A DNA stretch of 64,000 bases from Halocatena marina. Its GTDB lineage: Archaea; Halobacteriota; Halobacteria; Halobacteriales; Haloarculaceae. The stretch is taken from NCBI RefSeq assembly GCF_023276375.1, contig NZ_JALLPK010000001.1, positions 2,108,001 to 2,172,000 on the forward strand. The letters are read 5' to 3'. Below the pieces are notes generated by a model, which was not told the DNA's origin, ran no database searches, and saw only the letters and a list, made by a program, of their open reading frames with translations. Position numbers and translations under genes: made by a program. Below, in pieces: positions 36,447 through 44,828 of this stretch. Position 1 is the first letter of the stretch. The number at the start of each line of letters is the position of its first letter.

Positions 36447-36786
36447 CGACGACTCCACGTACATTCACGATCCTGAGGCGTTCCGTGAGCACGCTGCTTC
36501 CGAAACCGATGAAGCAGAAACGCCTCGAACGACGAAAGCCTATCTCGACTCGGGCACAGGTCCAGAAAACCAGGAGTTTGGACGAGGGGGATGGCTCCTC
36601 GTCGTCGCTCTCTTCTTTGCCTTCCTCGTTATCCCCGCGACGATCCTCTATCTGCCACACGCTCGACCGGTCATCGCATCGTTGGGTCTCACCTTTCGGG
36701 ACGCGTATCTCGTTCTACCGCTCGTTCCTGCGCTCGTACTCGGTGCGATGGCGGTCTGGGTCGCTGTCGGTGGCCGAACGGAGTGA
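36436..36786 (+). CDS. Small membrane protein coupled to the MDR gene
   Basis: A 116-residue protein. The first 48 residues are hydrophilic and acidic. Two hydrophobic segments follow (about 52-74 and 88-111), joined by a short loop with LPHARP. No family is recognised. The ATG lies 11 bases inside the end of the MDR gene, so translation is coupled. It might anchor or partner that enzyme at the membrane, which is inference only. Confidence 0.68.
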   Translation: MTNNDDSTYIHDPEAFREHAASETDEAETPRTTKAYLDSGTGPENQEFGRGGWLLVVALFFAFLVIPATILYLPHARPVIASLGLTFRDAYLVLPLVPALVLGAMAVWVAVGGRTE

Positions 36787-36813
36787 ACGATTGGATGAGT
36801 TATCTTTCGATCG

Positions 36814-37179
36814 TTACTCGATATGATCGAGTTCTGTCTGCGTTCGTTCATTTTCGACGTTGCCCGTGTTGAGCGTCTCAGATGGCTCGAACAATACGAT
36901 ATGCGCCTCTCGATCGGCGACAGGCCGATGTTCGACGCCACGAGGAACAACGAGAAGCTCACCCGATTCGAGTGATACATCATCACGATCACGAAATTCG
37001 ACCCGAAGCTCGCCCTCAATGACGAGAAACAGCTCGTCGGCATCGTCGTGATGATGCCACACGAATTCACCCTCGACTGTGGCGAGTTTGACAGCCTGTC
37101 CGTTCAGTTCCGCTGCGATCTGAGGCGACCAGTGTTCGGTGATGGACTCGAACGCGTCTGTGAGGTTCACCTTGTCCAT
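36814..37179 (-). CDS. Cupin-domain protein
   Basis: A 121-residue single cupin. Motif 1 appears as VWHHHDDADELFLVIEGEL with His and Glu ligands, and motif 2 as GELLVVPRGVEHRPV. The protein is short and soluble, typical of small mannose-isomerase-like or regulatory cupins. Its substrate is unknown. It converges with the plus-strand membrane protein gene, the stops being 28 bases apart. Confidence 0.83.
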   Translation of the reverse strand: MDKVNLTDAFESITEHWSPQIAAELNGQAVKLATVEGEFVWHHHDDADELFLVIEGELRVEFRDRDDVSLESGELLVVPRGVEHRPVADREAHIVLFEPSETLNTGNVENERTQTELDHIE

Positions 37180-37328
37180 GAGTTGTACACACTACGCGCT
37201 CAGATGACGTTTCCTCTGGTGGCCGAACGGGTATCCTTCGAACGTAGTGCACTGGTGCAGCGGACAGAGGATAGCGAGGGATGTGCTAGTCGTAAATAAT
37301 AGAATCATCAAACACAACGAAGTGAATG

Positions 37329-38114
37329 TCAGTCCAGCGTGGCGAGACGCTGGTCACAGTCCTCACAAGCGAGGACGTGGTCGGGACCACTGGGGCCGAA
37401 TCCGCCACAACAGCCATCTCCAGTGGTCTCGACAACACGGCCTCCACAGTCCGGGCATTCATCGAGAAAGAGACGGAGCGAGGCAGCAGCAGCCACAGCA
37501 ATTCGAGTGTCGACGCCCGTCTCTTTGAGCGTGCGGACGGCGGCGACGTCCGCGATAGCAATGGGACGAGAGAGCCATCTCTCGGACGCAACACTCCCGT
37601 CCTCGTCGGTAACAATAATCCACGTGCGACCGTCGTTATCGAATCTTCGGGCCTGAACAGGAGTCACAGCGGCGTCAGCAACGGCATCGGCAAGCGACTC
37701 GCGGTCAACGTCGTCGATCGCGTTGTGCCAATCGTGTGCGAAGTCCGGAGAGAGGGCGAGTTCCTCGCCACCGGTGAGGACACCAGCCTCACCGAGCGCC
37801 GCGATAACAGTGTCACCATCCACGCTGTCTCCGCCAATTCCACCCACGGTACGTTCTGTGTGTGAGAAAAACGACGCTTCGAGGCCAAGGAGAGCAAGGA
37901 GGCGCGGCGCAACGCGAGGCGTGTACGGAATGACGTAGCCACGGAGAGCGAGTATCGTTACGCCCACAGCGACAACGAAAATCGAAAGTAGTGGTGTCAC
38001 TATCGCAGCGAGGATCCCAACACCCACAACGATGCCAGCGTTCGCGACCGTACAAGGCCAACAACGGTTCGCACCGGTGTACTCAGGCCGTCGAACTGAC
38101 TCAAAAAATCCCAT
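37329..38114 (-). CDS. Membrane protein with soluble domain and C-terminal zinc-ribbon-like motif
   Basis: A 261-residue protein. An N-terminal CWPC pair lies near residues 18-21, followed by two hydrophobic segments (about 23-60). A soluble domain of about 150 residues follows. The C-terminus has two CxxC-type pairs (CPDCGG and CEDC) flanking a CCGGFG segment, suggesting a zinc ribbon. No family is named with confidence. It resembles conserved haloarchaeal proteins of unknown function. Codon use is normal. Confidence 0.65.
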   Translation of the reverse strand: MGFFESVRRPEYTGANRCWPCTVANAGIVVGVGILAAIVTPLLSIFVVAVGVTILALRGYVIPYTPRVAPRLLALLGLEASFFSHTERTVGGIGGDSVDGDTVIAALGEAGVLTGGEELALSPDFAHDWHNAIDDVDRESLADAVADAAVTPVQARRFDNDGRTWIIVTDEDGSVASERWLSRPIAIADVAAVRTLKETGVDTRIAVAAAASLRLFLDECPDCGGRVVETTGDGCCGGFGPSGPDHVLACEDCDQRLATLD

Positions 38115-38362
38115 TGGAGGCCCGTTTCCGCCCAGTAGCTTGTGGCTTTCGCATTCAACGAACTAGCCAGTGAACAGATGGGATTGCCAGAAGAAAGACT
38201 TCTCTGTTAAATTCACGTGAGGCTGCTCGGCTCACCACCTGACGCGAAGGATACGGCGTGAGAATTGAACCTGTAATTTGAGTCCGTAACGACTATACAG
38301 TGCGTTGCAGAACGGTGAAATACGTTTTCTCGCGTGGATGTCTACGCGGAGCGTTCTCGATT

Positions 38363-39850
38363 ATGTTTCATACGCTTTGGTTAGTACTACAGATAGAGAA
38401 TGTCGTACAGATTTTCGAACAGCTCCAGATTCTCATTTCGGCAATGGGACCAGCGCTGCTCATGCCGATCATCGTATTCGGGCTCGGGCTCTCCGTTCGT
38501 CTGGATATAACCAAAACGCTCCGATCGGCGCTTCTCGTTGGTGTCAGCTTTGTCGGTATTTTCGCTCTGCTTGAGTACGTCCTTGGACACGTTGGCGAGA
38601 CCGTGCGCGCGCTGGCAACCGTCTGGGGATTACATCTTATCGGTATCGACGTCGGCTGGCCTGCCGTTGCGGGCTTCACGTGGGCACTCGGGGTGACGGT
38701 TCTCGTGATTCCACTTGGCTTCGGTGTCAATCTCTTGTTGCTCGCAGTCGGGTGGACACGCACGCTCGATGCCGATATTTGGAACTACTGGCAGTGGGCG
38801 TTCAATGCAGCAATCGTGTACGTGCTAACCGGGAGTTGGGTGCTCGCACTCGGTGCAGCGATTATCACTGAAGCAGTCGTTCTTCGACTCGCTGACTGGA
38901 CGGCTGAACTCAGCCAAGTCTACTTCGACGTTCCTGGCACGAGTTTTCCGCACGCACAGAGCGTCTTACAGGCACCGTTCGCGTTCGCTATCGAGCGATG
39001 CCTCCGTCGAGTGCCGATCATTGGTGATTGGGAAGTCAGCCCCGACGCTCTCGAACGCCGTCTCGACGCGCTCGGCGATCCGGTCGTCCTTGGATTCCTC
39101 GTTGGCCTGTTCATCAGCGTCCTTGCCCGACAGTCACTCCTTGCGAGCTTCCGAACAGCGGTCTACGTCGCTGGCCTGCTATCACTCCTCCCACGAATGG
39201 TTGCCCTTCTCGTCGAAGGACTCGAACCGATTGTCGAACAGACATCGACGCGAGTGAACAACAGCGACCGTTTCGGCGGCGAGACAGTTGTCATTGGCAT
39301 CGACGCCGGTCCAATCGCGTTCGCTGATACCACGGCGGTCGTCGCTGGACTGGTACTGATTCCGTACGCGTTGGGATTGGCGTTCATTCCGGGGGTTGTC
39401 GTGATGCCACTGGCAGACCTCGTGGTGTTACCGATGTTTTGCATGTGGGCAGCAGCAATCAGTCGTGGGAACCTCGTTCGAACGGTGATCAGCGGTGCGA
39501 TCATCACGACGATCATTACCGCCGCAACCACAGTTCTCGCCCCGTACATCACAGAGATGGGACGACGGTCAGGTGAAATACAGTCCGTCGAGACAGGAGG
39601 GGCGACCCTCGTTTCTGCGCTGAGCGCGGGCGGGAACTGGTGGACGCTCGGGTTTCTGTCACCCTTGGGAATGAACACCATTCAGAGAGGAGTGATCGTC
39701 GGAGGCGTTTTGAGCGCGCTCGCTGCGTATGCTTGCTATCGTTGGACGAAAGCGATGCCAGCAGCGGTGGCGAGCAACTACCAAAACACCATGCCAGAAA
39801 CCGCCGAGAGCAGTCCATCCGATGCAACAGAACGACCGGCGACCGATTGA
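38363..39850 (+). CDS. PTS galactitol-type EIIC membrane component (orphan)
   Basis: A 495-residue, very hydrophobic protein with around ten membrane segments. Features of the galactitol EIIC (GatC) family include the N-terminal LGPALLMPIIVFGLGL-like stretch (GPALLMPIIVFGLGLSVRLD), the NYWQWAFNAAIVY segment and the GDPVVLGFLVGLFISVLA segment. No EIIA, EIIB, EI or HPr gene is near, so it may act as a PTS-independent carrier. The ATG at 38363 gives a start shortly before the first helix. Confidence 0.85.
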   Translation: MFHTLWLVLQIENVVQIFEQLQILISAMGPALLMPIIVFGLGLSVRLDITKTLRSALLVGVSFVGIFALLEYVLGHVGETVRALATVWGLHLIGIDVGWPAVAGFTWALGVTVLVIPLGFGVNLLLLAVGWTRTLDADIWNYWQWAFNAAIVYVLTGSWVLALGAAIITEAVVLRLADWTAELSQVYFDVPGTSFPHAQSVLQAPFAFAIERCLRRVPIIGDWEVSPDALERRLDALGDPVVLGFLVGLFISVLARQSLLASFRTAVYVAGLLSLLPRMVALLVEGLEPIVEQTSTRVNNSDRFGGETVVIGIDAGPIAFADTTAVVAGLVLIPYALGLAFIPGVVVMPLADLVVLPMFCMWAAAISRGNLVRTVISGAIITTIITAATTVLAPYITEMGRRSGEIQSVETGGATLVSALSAGGNWWTLGFLSPLGMNTIQRGVIVGGVLSALAAYACYRWTKAMPAAVASNYQNTMPETAESSPSDATERPATD

Positions 39851-39972
39851 GCATCCCGCGACAATCATATTACACCGAACTGAACGATGGTTCATCAGAT
39901 CTAATTAGATTATCTATATGAAAAATATATTCCAAAGAAATATTTTTACCGACACTGACTGAATAGTTAGTT

Positions 39973-41148
39973 ATGGAAGAGACAGATGAGACGCATATAA
40001 AGCACGTACCAGACCCAATCAGCACCCCGCAAGGACAGTTGAATCCGTATCCGTGGTACAGACAGATGCGAGAAGAGGCTCCCGTTCGATACGACTCGGA
40101 ACGTGATTGCTGGGACGTTTTCGGGTACGATGCTGTAAAACGGGTTGCGACCGATTTTGAAACGTTCTCGTCCGAGTTCGATGCGACGCCAATCGCTGGA
40201 CCGGACGAAGAGCGTGTGATCGATCTCGGCGAGACGATGATCAGGCGAGATCCACCAGAGCACGAGCGGCTTCGAGGAATCGTAGACGAGTATTTTCGTC
40301 CGGGAGCACTCCGAGAATTCAACGAAGAGTTCGAGCAGCTCACCAACGAACAGCTCGATCGTGTCCTCGAAGACGGTGAAAGCGAATTCGACTTCGTCAG
40401 AGAGTTTGCGTCTCCAATTCCATCGAGGGTCATCGCGGAAATTCTCGGCGTACCACCGGAGAACCAAGAGCTGTTCGTTAAAGTAGGGCCAGGAAGTGAA
40501 TACAGCCAACGCGAACTAAAATCGTATATTACTGAACTCATCCGTGAGCGAACAGAGAATCCGACAGATGACATCCTCTCAGAAGTCATCCACGCAGAAC
40601 CGGATGGTTACAAGATGACCGAAGAAGAAATATACCAGTTCTGCGCCCTCCTCCTCCTCGCTGGCAGTCAAACGACGATCACGCTTCTTACGAATGCGGT
40701 GTGGCTGTTCGCCGAGCACGACATTGTATCGGAGATCCGTGATGGCGTCATCGACCACGAGACTGCGATTGAGGAAGTACTCCGCTACCGGCCACCCGTC
40801 CACAGGATCAGACGAGTGGCGACGGAGGCTGTCGATCTGGATGGTGTGACAATTCAGGCAGGTGACCGTGTCGCTGCATGGATCGGATCGGCTCACAGAG
40901 ATCCACGAGCGTTTGAAAAACCCGCGACGTTCGATCCTTCTCGCGCACCGAATCCTCATCTGGCATTCGGATCAGGGATTCACTTCTGTCTCGGCGCGCC
41001 GCTTGCTCGCATCGAGGCAAACATCGTGCTTTCTGTCTTCCTCGATCGAGTTTCCGATGTGCGTCTTGCAACCGATGATTTCGAACCGATTATGAACAGC
41101 ACGATGTACGGGCTTCGGAGTCTTCCGCTCTCAGTTCGCACACCGTAG
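39973..41148 (+). CDS. Cytochrome P450
   Basis: A 391-residue soluble P450 of bacterial class I size. The heme-binding loop FGSGIHFCLGAPLAR is near residue 335-349. The K-helix ExxR is in EEVLRYRPP. The I-helix segment is LLLLAGSQTT, where the usual acidic residue before the Thr is Gln, a notable change at a position involved in proton delivery. It presumably takes electrons from a ferredoxin; no redox partner is adjacent. Substrate unknown. It starts with ATG 122 bases after the EIIC gene. Confidence 0.92.
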   Translation: MEETDETHIKHVPDPISTPQGQLNPYPWYRQMREEAPVRYDSERDCWDVFGYDAVKRVATDFETFSSEFDATPIAGPDEERVIDLGETMIRRDPPEHERLRGIVDEYFRPGALREFNEEFEQLTNEQLDRVLEDGESEFDFVREFASPIPSRVIAEILGVPPENQELFVKVGPGSEYSQRELKSYITELIRERTENPTDDILSEVIHAEPDGYKMTEEEIYQFCALLLLAGSQTTITLLTNAVWLFAEHDIVSEIRDGVIDHETAIEEVLRYRPPVHRIRRVATEAVDLDGVTIQAGDRVAAWIGSAHRDPRAFEKPATFDPSRAPNPHLAFGSGIHFCLGAPLARIEANIVLSVFLDRVSDVRLATDDFEPIMNSTMYGLRSLPLSVRTP

Positions 41149-41200
41149 GCCGATGCGTCCAGCCCCGGTACAGATCACGAGGTCCCGAACGTCATTCACA

Positions 41201-42082
41201 TTAGTTGTATAAATCGAGATAATCCAGCACACCTTTGGTGATCATCTTCTGCCACCGGATGCGGGCATCGAGAGGAAGTTCTTCGTACGTCTCGATGATA
41301 AACGAGGGAATATCGGCTTCGTACGCTGTTTTCTCCGTGAACAGTCCACTCGGTGCGATGCTTGGAGATGTGATCAAGCCTCGCTCGAACATGATGCGAC
41401 GCTTTCTGATCGTTCGGTTCGCCCGATTGATTCCCATTTGGGCCGCATCTCTGGCACCGTGTGAGTGAAAGATCGCTTGACCGACACCCGATGGCTCGCT
41501 TCCGTAGATCCCCTGCGATTCGTGAAGCGACAGGACAGCGTCTGGCTCAACCTGTTCGACGATATCCCACAGTGCCTGTGCGAGCGGCGTTGTTGGACCA
41601 TCGTCGACGAGAAAGTGCCGATTTAGATCGCCAGCGTCGGTGGTTCTGGTGTTTTGGGCGATTGCTGTGGGATTTGCTCTTGGAAGCACGACGAGACGAC
41701 CAGCATCCGGCGTCCAATCGAGGATCTGATCGGCGGCACGGTAGCCAGCCTCCTCATCACCGTGGACACCGCCAACGACGAATGCCGTTGGTCCTTCAAC
41801 GCCACTGTCAATAACAGAGGTATCGAGTGAAACATCCAACTCCGCGATGGAAACGTCGAGCGACGTAGACTCAGAAGCAGGCGCCTCCGTCGTGGTCGTC
41901 TCGGAATCGGTGCCAGCCAATGAATCGACCTCTCCCCATCCAGCATTCGATCCACTGTCGTCCGTTCGGGTACACGCGTTAGTCGTCTCTGATGCCCGCG
42001 CAGCGCTGAACTGTGTGATGCCCGCGCCTGCCGCCGCTGCAGCACTCAGAAATGCTCGTCGACCGTGTTTTCCCTCTGCCAT
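41201..42082 (-). CDS. Exported M14-like (AstE/AspA-type) zinc hydrolase
   Basis: A 293-residue protein. A Tat-like signal (GRRAFLSAAAAAGAG) is followed by a Ser/Thr-rich acidic linker (to about residue 75). The catalytic domain has the zinc motif GGVHGDEEAGYRA, NPTAIAQNTR, the DLNRHF segment and the late His in LSLHES, then IPSFIIETYEELP. This is the succinylglutamate desuccinylase/aspartoacylase-type branch of M14 peptidases. It should act outside the cell on an acyl-amino acid or peptide. The ATG at 42080-42082 is chosen; another lies 15 bases upstream. Confidence 0.84.
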   Translation of the reverse strand: MAEGKHGRRAFLSAAAAAGAGITQFSAARASETTNACTRTDDSGSNAGWGEVDSLAGTDSETTTTEAPASESTSLDVSIAELDVSLDTSVIDSGVEGPTAFVVGGVHGDEEAGYRAADQILDWTPDAGRLVVLPRANPTAIAQNTRTTDAGDLNRHFLVDDGPTTPLAQALWDIVEQVEPDAVLSLHESQGIYGSEPSGVGQAIFHSHGARDAAQMGINRANRTIRKRRIMFERGLITSPSIAPSGLFTEKTAYEADIPSFIIETYEELPLDARIRWQKMITKGVLDYLDLYN

Positions 42083-42545
42083 GATTTCGGCGTACATCTG
42101 TTACTCACTAAAACATTGCGTTATTCACATTCACCAACACGTACGAGGTAGAAACACACTATGGAGTACTCGGATATCAGTCAAGAGAGTACAGGACAGA
42201 GGGGTTGGTCAAGCGTGCCTGTCCTGCGGAAGGCAAACAGAGAGTAACGAACTGCCCTTTTGTATCAAATATCTTATGCCGTCTCGTGGTGTTCGATCGA
42301 TGGACAGTTCATCCGATGAGTCAGCTCCAATCAGTAAAAGCGTATCGAAATACGACGCCGAAGGCTGCGATTCGACCGAATTATATCAAAATAATAAAAT
42401 TTATTGTGTCAGTGACTTATGACACCGCAGTAGCGAGTCACCTCAAACAATAGACCGGTCGATTGGGTTGGCTCAGTTTGCTGTCTGTAGCGACTCAGCA
42501 ACCGTGTTTAGGTCAATAAAAAACGACCGACTCACTCAACGGCGA
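42083..42545. other. Intergenic region before the Asn-rich gene array
   Basis: About 460 bases. A 48-codon plus-strand frame from the ATG at 42276 to 42422 encodes a Ser/Asp-rich peptide, with no supporting promoter or family. No terminator-like T run is clear after the last Asn-rich gene. Nothing else is recognisable. Confidence 0.35.
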
Positions 42546-42878
42546 TTATAGGATCGGTATTATGCCGCCGTCATCCAAGAGTCCGACATCAACACTGATT
42601 CCGTCACTGCTGGCGCTGGCGTCAGCGTTAGCGAGATTCGAGTTACTGTTAGTGTTGTCGTTCTCGAGGTTGTTGTTGTTCGTGTTGTTGTTCTCGTTGA
42701 CGATGATTATCGTCGGCTCGTTGGTCGTGTTGTCGGCGTTGTTGTCTGAATTTTTGTTCAGCTTTTTGTCAACGTCGACTTTCTTGACGCTCGGCGACGC
42801 TGCAACAGACCCAACGCCTGCCCCAATCACGCTCAGAAGCATGAGTGCGGCCAACGTAATCGAGATTGTTCTTTTCAT
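42546..42878 (-). CDS. Asn-rich secreted small protein, paralogue 4 of 4
   Basis: A 110-residue protein. A Sec-type signal (MKRTISITLAALMLLSVIGA, cleaved near VAAS) precedes the module KKVDVDKKLNKNSDNNADNT, then a run with NENNNTNNNNLENDNTNSNS and a Ser/Ala/Asp part. The hydrophobic end GLLDDGGIIPIL is longer than in the paralogues. Several N-X-S/T sequons suggest N-glycosylation. I use the ATG that gives MKRT as in the other copies; the frame continues to a GTG at 42893 that overlaps the preceding gene's stop. It is the most diverged copy and last in the operon. Confidence 0.8.
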   Translation of the reverse strand: MKRTISITLAALMLLSVIGAGVGSVAASPSVKKVDVDKKLNKNSDNNADNTTNEPTIIIVNENNNTNNNNLENDNTNSNSNLANADASASSDGISVDVGLLDDGGIIPIL

Positions 42879-42889
42879 GGACATTATAT

Positions 42890-43204
42890 TCACGCGAAGA
42901 CGCGACCAAGGTCGAGACCAAGCTCAAGCCCGGTGCCGCTGGAGCTCGCATTTGCATCAGCAGCGTTCGAGTTGGCGTTCGTGTTGTTGTTCTCGAGGTT
43001 GTTGTTGTTCGTGTTGTTGTTCGCGTTGTCAACGATAATCACGGGATTGTTCGTCGTGTTATCAGCGTTATTATCCTGATTATCGTTGATCTTTTTGTCA
43101 ACGTCGACTTTTTTGATACTCGTCGCTACAGCAGGCCCAGCGCCAGCCCCAATCACGCTCAGAAGCATGAGTGCGGCCAACGTAATATGGATGATTCGTT
43201 TCAT
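42890..43204 (-). CDS. Asn-rich secreted small protein, paralogue 3 of 4
   Basis: A 104-residue protein. The signal MKRIIHITLAALMLLSVIGA ends near VAT. The mature part begins IKKVDVDKKINDNQDNNADN, then has an NPVIIVDNANNNTNNNN segment and a LENNNTNANSNAADANASSS segment, ending with a short amphipathic GLELGLDLG tail. About a third of the mature residues are Asn. There is no Cys. It lies 27 bases after paralogue 2. I do not recognise a named family. Confidence 0.82.
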   Translation of the reverse strand: MKRIIHITLAALMLLSVIGAGAGPAVATSIKKVDVDKKINDNQDNNADNTTNNPVIIVDNANNNTNNNNLENNNTNANSNAADANASSSGTGLELGLDLGRVFA

Positions 43205-43231
43205 TGTTGTAATTGTGTCTTTGTTTAGGAG

Positions 43232-43570
43232 TTATAGTGCAACATCAACACCGAGACCAGTGGAGCTAGCGTTCGCGTCCGCATTCGCAGCGTTCTCGTT
43301 GGCGTTGGTGTTGTTGTTCTCGAGGTTGTTGTCGTTCGTGTTGTTGTTCGCGTTGTCAACAACAATCACAGGGTTGTTCGTCGTGGTGTCGGAGTTGTCG
43401 TCCGAATTTTTGTTCACCTTTTTATCAACATCAACCTTCTTGATTTTCTTGTGCTTCTTGTCGTGATCGTGATCACGATCACACTGCTTCGCTGCAACAG
43501 ACCCAGCGCCCGCCGCAACTACACTCAGGATCATGAGTGCGGCCAACGTAACGCGGATAATTTGTTTCAT
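43232..43570 (-). CDS. Asn-rich secreted small protein, paralogue 2 of 4
   Basis: A 112-residue protein. The signal MKQIIRVTLAALMILSVVAA is followed by an insertion absent from the other copies, a Lys/His/Asp-rich segment with one Cys (CDRDHDHDKKHKKIKK), which could bind metal. Then comes the common module KKVDVDKKVNKNSDDNSD, the NPVIVVDNANNNTNDNN part and an NANENAANADANASS end. It lies 20 bases after paralogue 1. Confidence 0.82.
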   Translation of the reverse strand: MKQIIRVTLAALMILSVVAAGAGSVAAKQCDRDHDHDKKHKKIKKVDVDKKVNKNSDDNSDTTTNNPVIVVDNANNNTNDNNLENNNTNANENAANADANASSTGLGVDVAL

Positions 43571-43590
43571 TGTTGGTAACCAACTAAATT

Positions 43591-43908
43591 TTAGACCGCT
43601 TCCAGAAGGCCAATGTCAATGCCAAGTCCGGTGCTGCTAGAGCTCGCGTTCGCATCAGCAGCGTTCGAGTTGGCGTTCGTGTTGTTGTTCACGAGGTTGT
43701 TGCCGTTCGTGTTGTTGTTCTCATTATCAACAACAATCACGGGATTGTTGGTCGTTGTATCAGAATTGTTATCCTGATTATCATTGATCTTCTTGTCAAC
43801 GTCGACTTTTTTGACGTGCGATGACGCTGCAGCAGGCGCAACGCCGGCACCAACGATCATGCTCAGAAGCATGAGAGCGGCCAACGTAGCGTGGATAGTT
43901 CGTTTCAT
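43591..43908 (-). CDS. Asn-rich secreted small protein, paralogue 1 of 4
   Basis: A 105-residue protein, first in the operon. The signal MKRTIHATLAALMLLSMIVG ends near APAAAS. The mature part is VKKVDVDKKINDNQDNNSD, an NPVIVVDNENNNTNGNN segment and an NNNTNANSNAADANASSSS segment, with a GLGIDIGLLEAV end. The ATG at 43906-43908 aligns with the other copies; the open frame continues upstream without similarity. A minus-strand TATA box at 44021-44031 would give a leader of about 90 bases. Confidence 0.82.
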   Translation of the reverse strand: MKRTIHATLAALMLLSMIVGAGVAPAAASSHVKKVDVDKKINDNQDNNSDTTTNNPVIVVDNENNNTNGNNLVNNNTNANSNAADANASSSSTGLGIDIGLLEAV

Positions 43909-44020
43909 GGTTGTTGATTTGGTCTGGGAGAGGATCACACCAAGGTCAATAACGCCCACAGAGTTTGTCGGCGGTCGGTGTGTCACTATCCCAGTGCATC
44001 CCCATGTTCAAACAGGGTTA

Positions 44021-44031
44021 CTATAAATATT
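44021..44031 (-). promoter_or_regulatory. TATA box of the Asn-rich gene operon
   Basis: Read on minus, the sequence AATATTTATAG forms a strong TATA element, about 115-120 bases upstream of the first Asn-rich gene ATG at 43908. It implies transcription starting near 43997 and a 5' leader of about 90 bases, which is long for a haloarchaeon. Confidence 0.4.
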
Positions 44032-44265
44032 GTCCAAGATTTAGATATAGAAAGAAGTCTAAGATGAATTATGTATATATTGAGTTGTCAATCGCCGCTA
44101 CGTCCTTCGATAATAACCGAATTAGGAGCTATTATTAACAAATCTATATGAGTTCATTATAGTTGGTAGTATGATTATCGAGAGAGAATGAAGTCGCTAT
44201 CAACACATCAGTAAAAGATGAGCGGTTAAACCAGGACGACACACCACAGTGGGTGTTTGCTTCGA

Positions 44266-44373
44266 TCAAATCCTTCTCACATCTTCCAGCACGACTTTTG
44301 AGTAAACCGGCGTAGTGCCGTTGCCGGGCCACGGTGTCTCCGCCTTCCCCGCTGTTCCCGCTTGAGCGACGTT
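44266..44373 (-). pseudogene. Possible C-terminal remnant of a transposase
   Basis: One minus-strand frame reads NVAQAGTAGKAETPWPGNGT and on to a TGA. The AGTAGKAETP-like stretch resembles, from memory, C-terminal tails of haloarchaeal TnpB-type proteins. It has no start or catalytic region. The same bases are also open in a second frame, so the call is weak. Confidence 0.3.
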
Positions 44374-44828
44374 CCACGAGCTAGTTCGCAGCGCTGATCA
44401 TCATATTCTTTCAATCAACCGCTCAGACGATGGAGTAGTTCGTGCGTGTGGCAACCAAACGATCCGTTGACCGCACGATACACAATGAGGACACGTCAGT
44501 GTCAATATTGAATATCTTCACATCACATTTCTAATAGTTAATCTAGCAGTCACCGCAGACGTTTTCTTGTATAATTGGATTCGTCGGTGACAGCACGCCG
44601 GTGAAGGTTCTCTCTTATTGGACTATCGTCCGACCCAGCTAATCAACTAAAGAACCTGTCGCTTTGTGCTCGAAGAATTATGAAATTCCAAACACAACAA
44701 TTCCTTTCACTATCCGTTTATTTAATTATGTTGGATGCAATACTGCATACGATGTATTAGTATATTGTGCGTAAATAATGTCACATGGTATGAAAAATGT
44801 TTAATCTGGGTGCGAGGAGACCTGATGT

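Larger units (their letters stand above)
42546..43908 (-). repeat. Four-fold tandem gene duplication
   Basis: Four tandem units of about 320-350 bases each encode the same signal and Asn-rich module. The plus-strand bases show long shared blocks of GTT triplets around TTGTTCTCGAGGTTGTTGTT. Spacers are only 11-27 bases. The near-identity in the GTT-rich middle, against diverged ends, suggests duplication with ongoing recombination between units. Confidence 0.85.
43909..44828. other. Intergenic region with an insertion-sequence remnant and hairpins
   Basis: About 920 bases, AT-rich at both ends. It contains a probable decayed transposase tail (44266-44373) and a cluster of hairpins between 44439 and 44630: TCGTGCG/CGCACGA (44439-44445 with 44471-44477), GACAC/GTGTC near 44489-44502, GTCACCG/CGGTGAC (44548-44554 with 44584-44590) and GGAC/GTCC near 44619-44630. 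No protein gene is convincing. Confidence 0.4.

Noticed and set aside
42276-42422. 48-codon Ser/Asp-rich frame
   Set aside because: No promoter at leaderless spacing and no family; composition alone is not enough.
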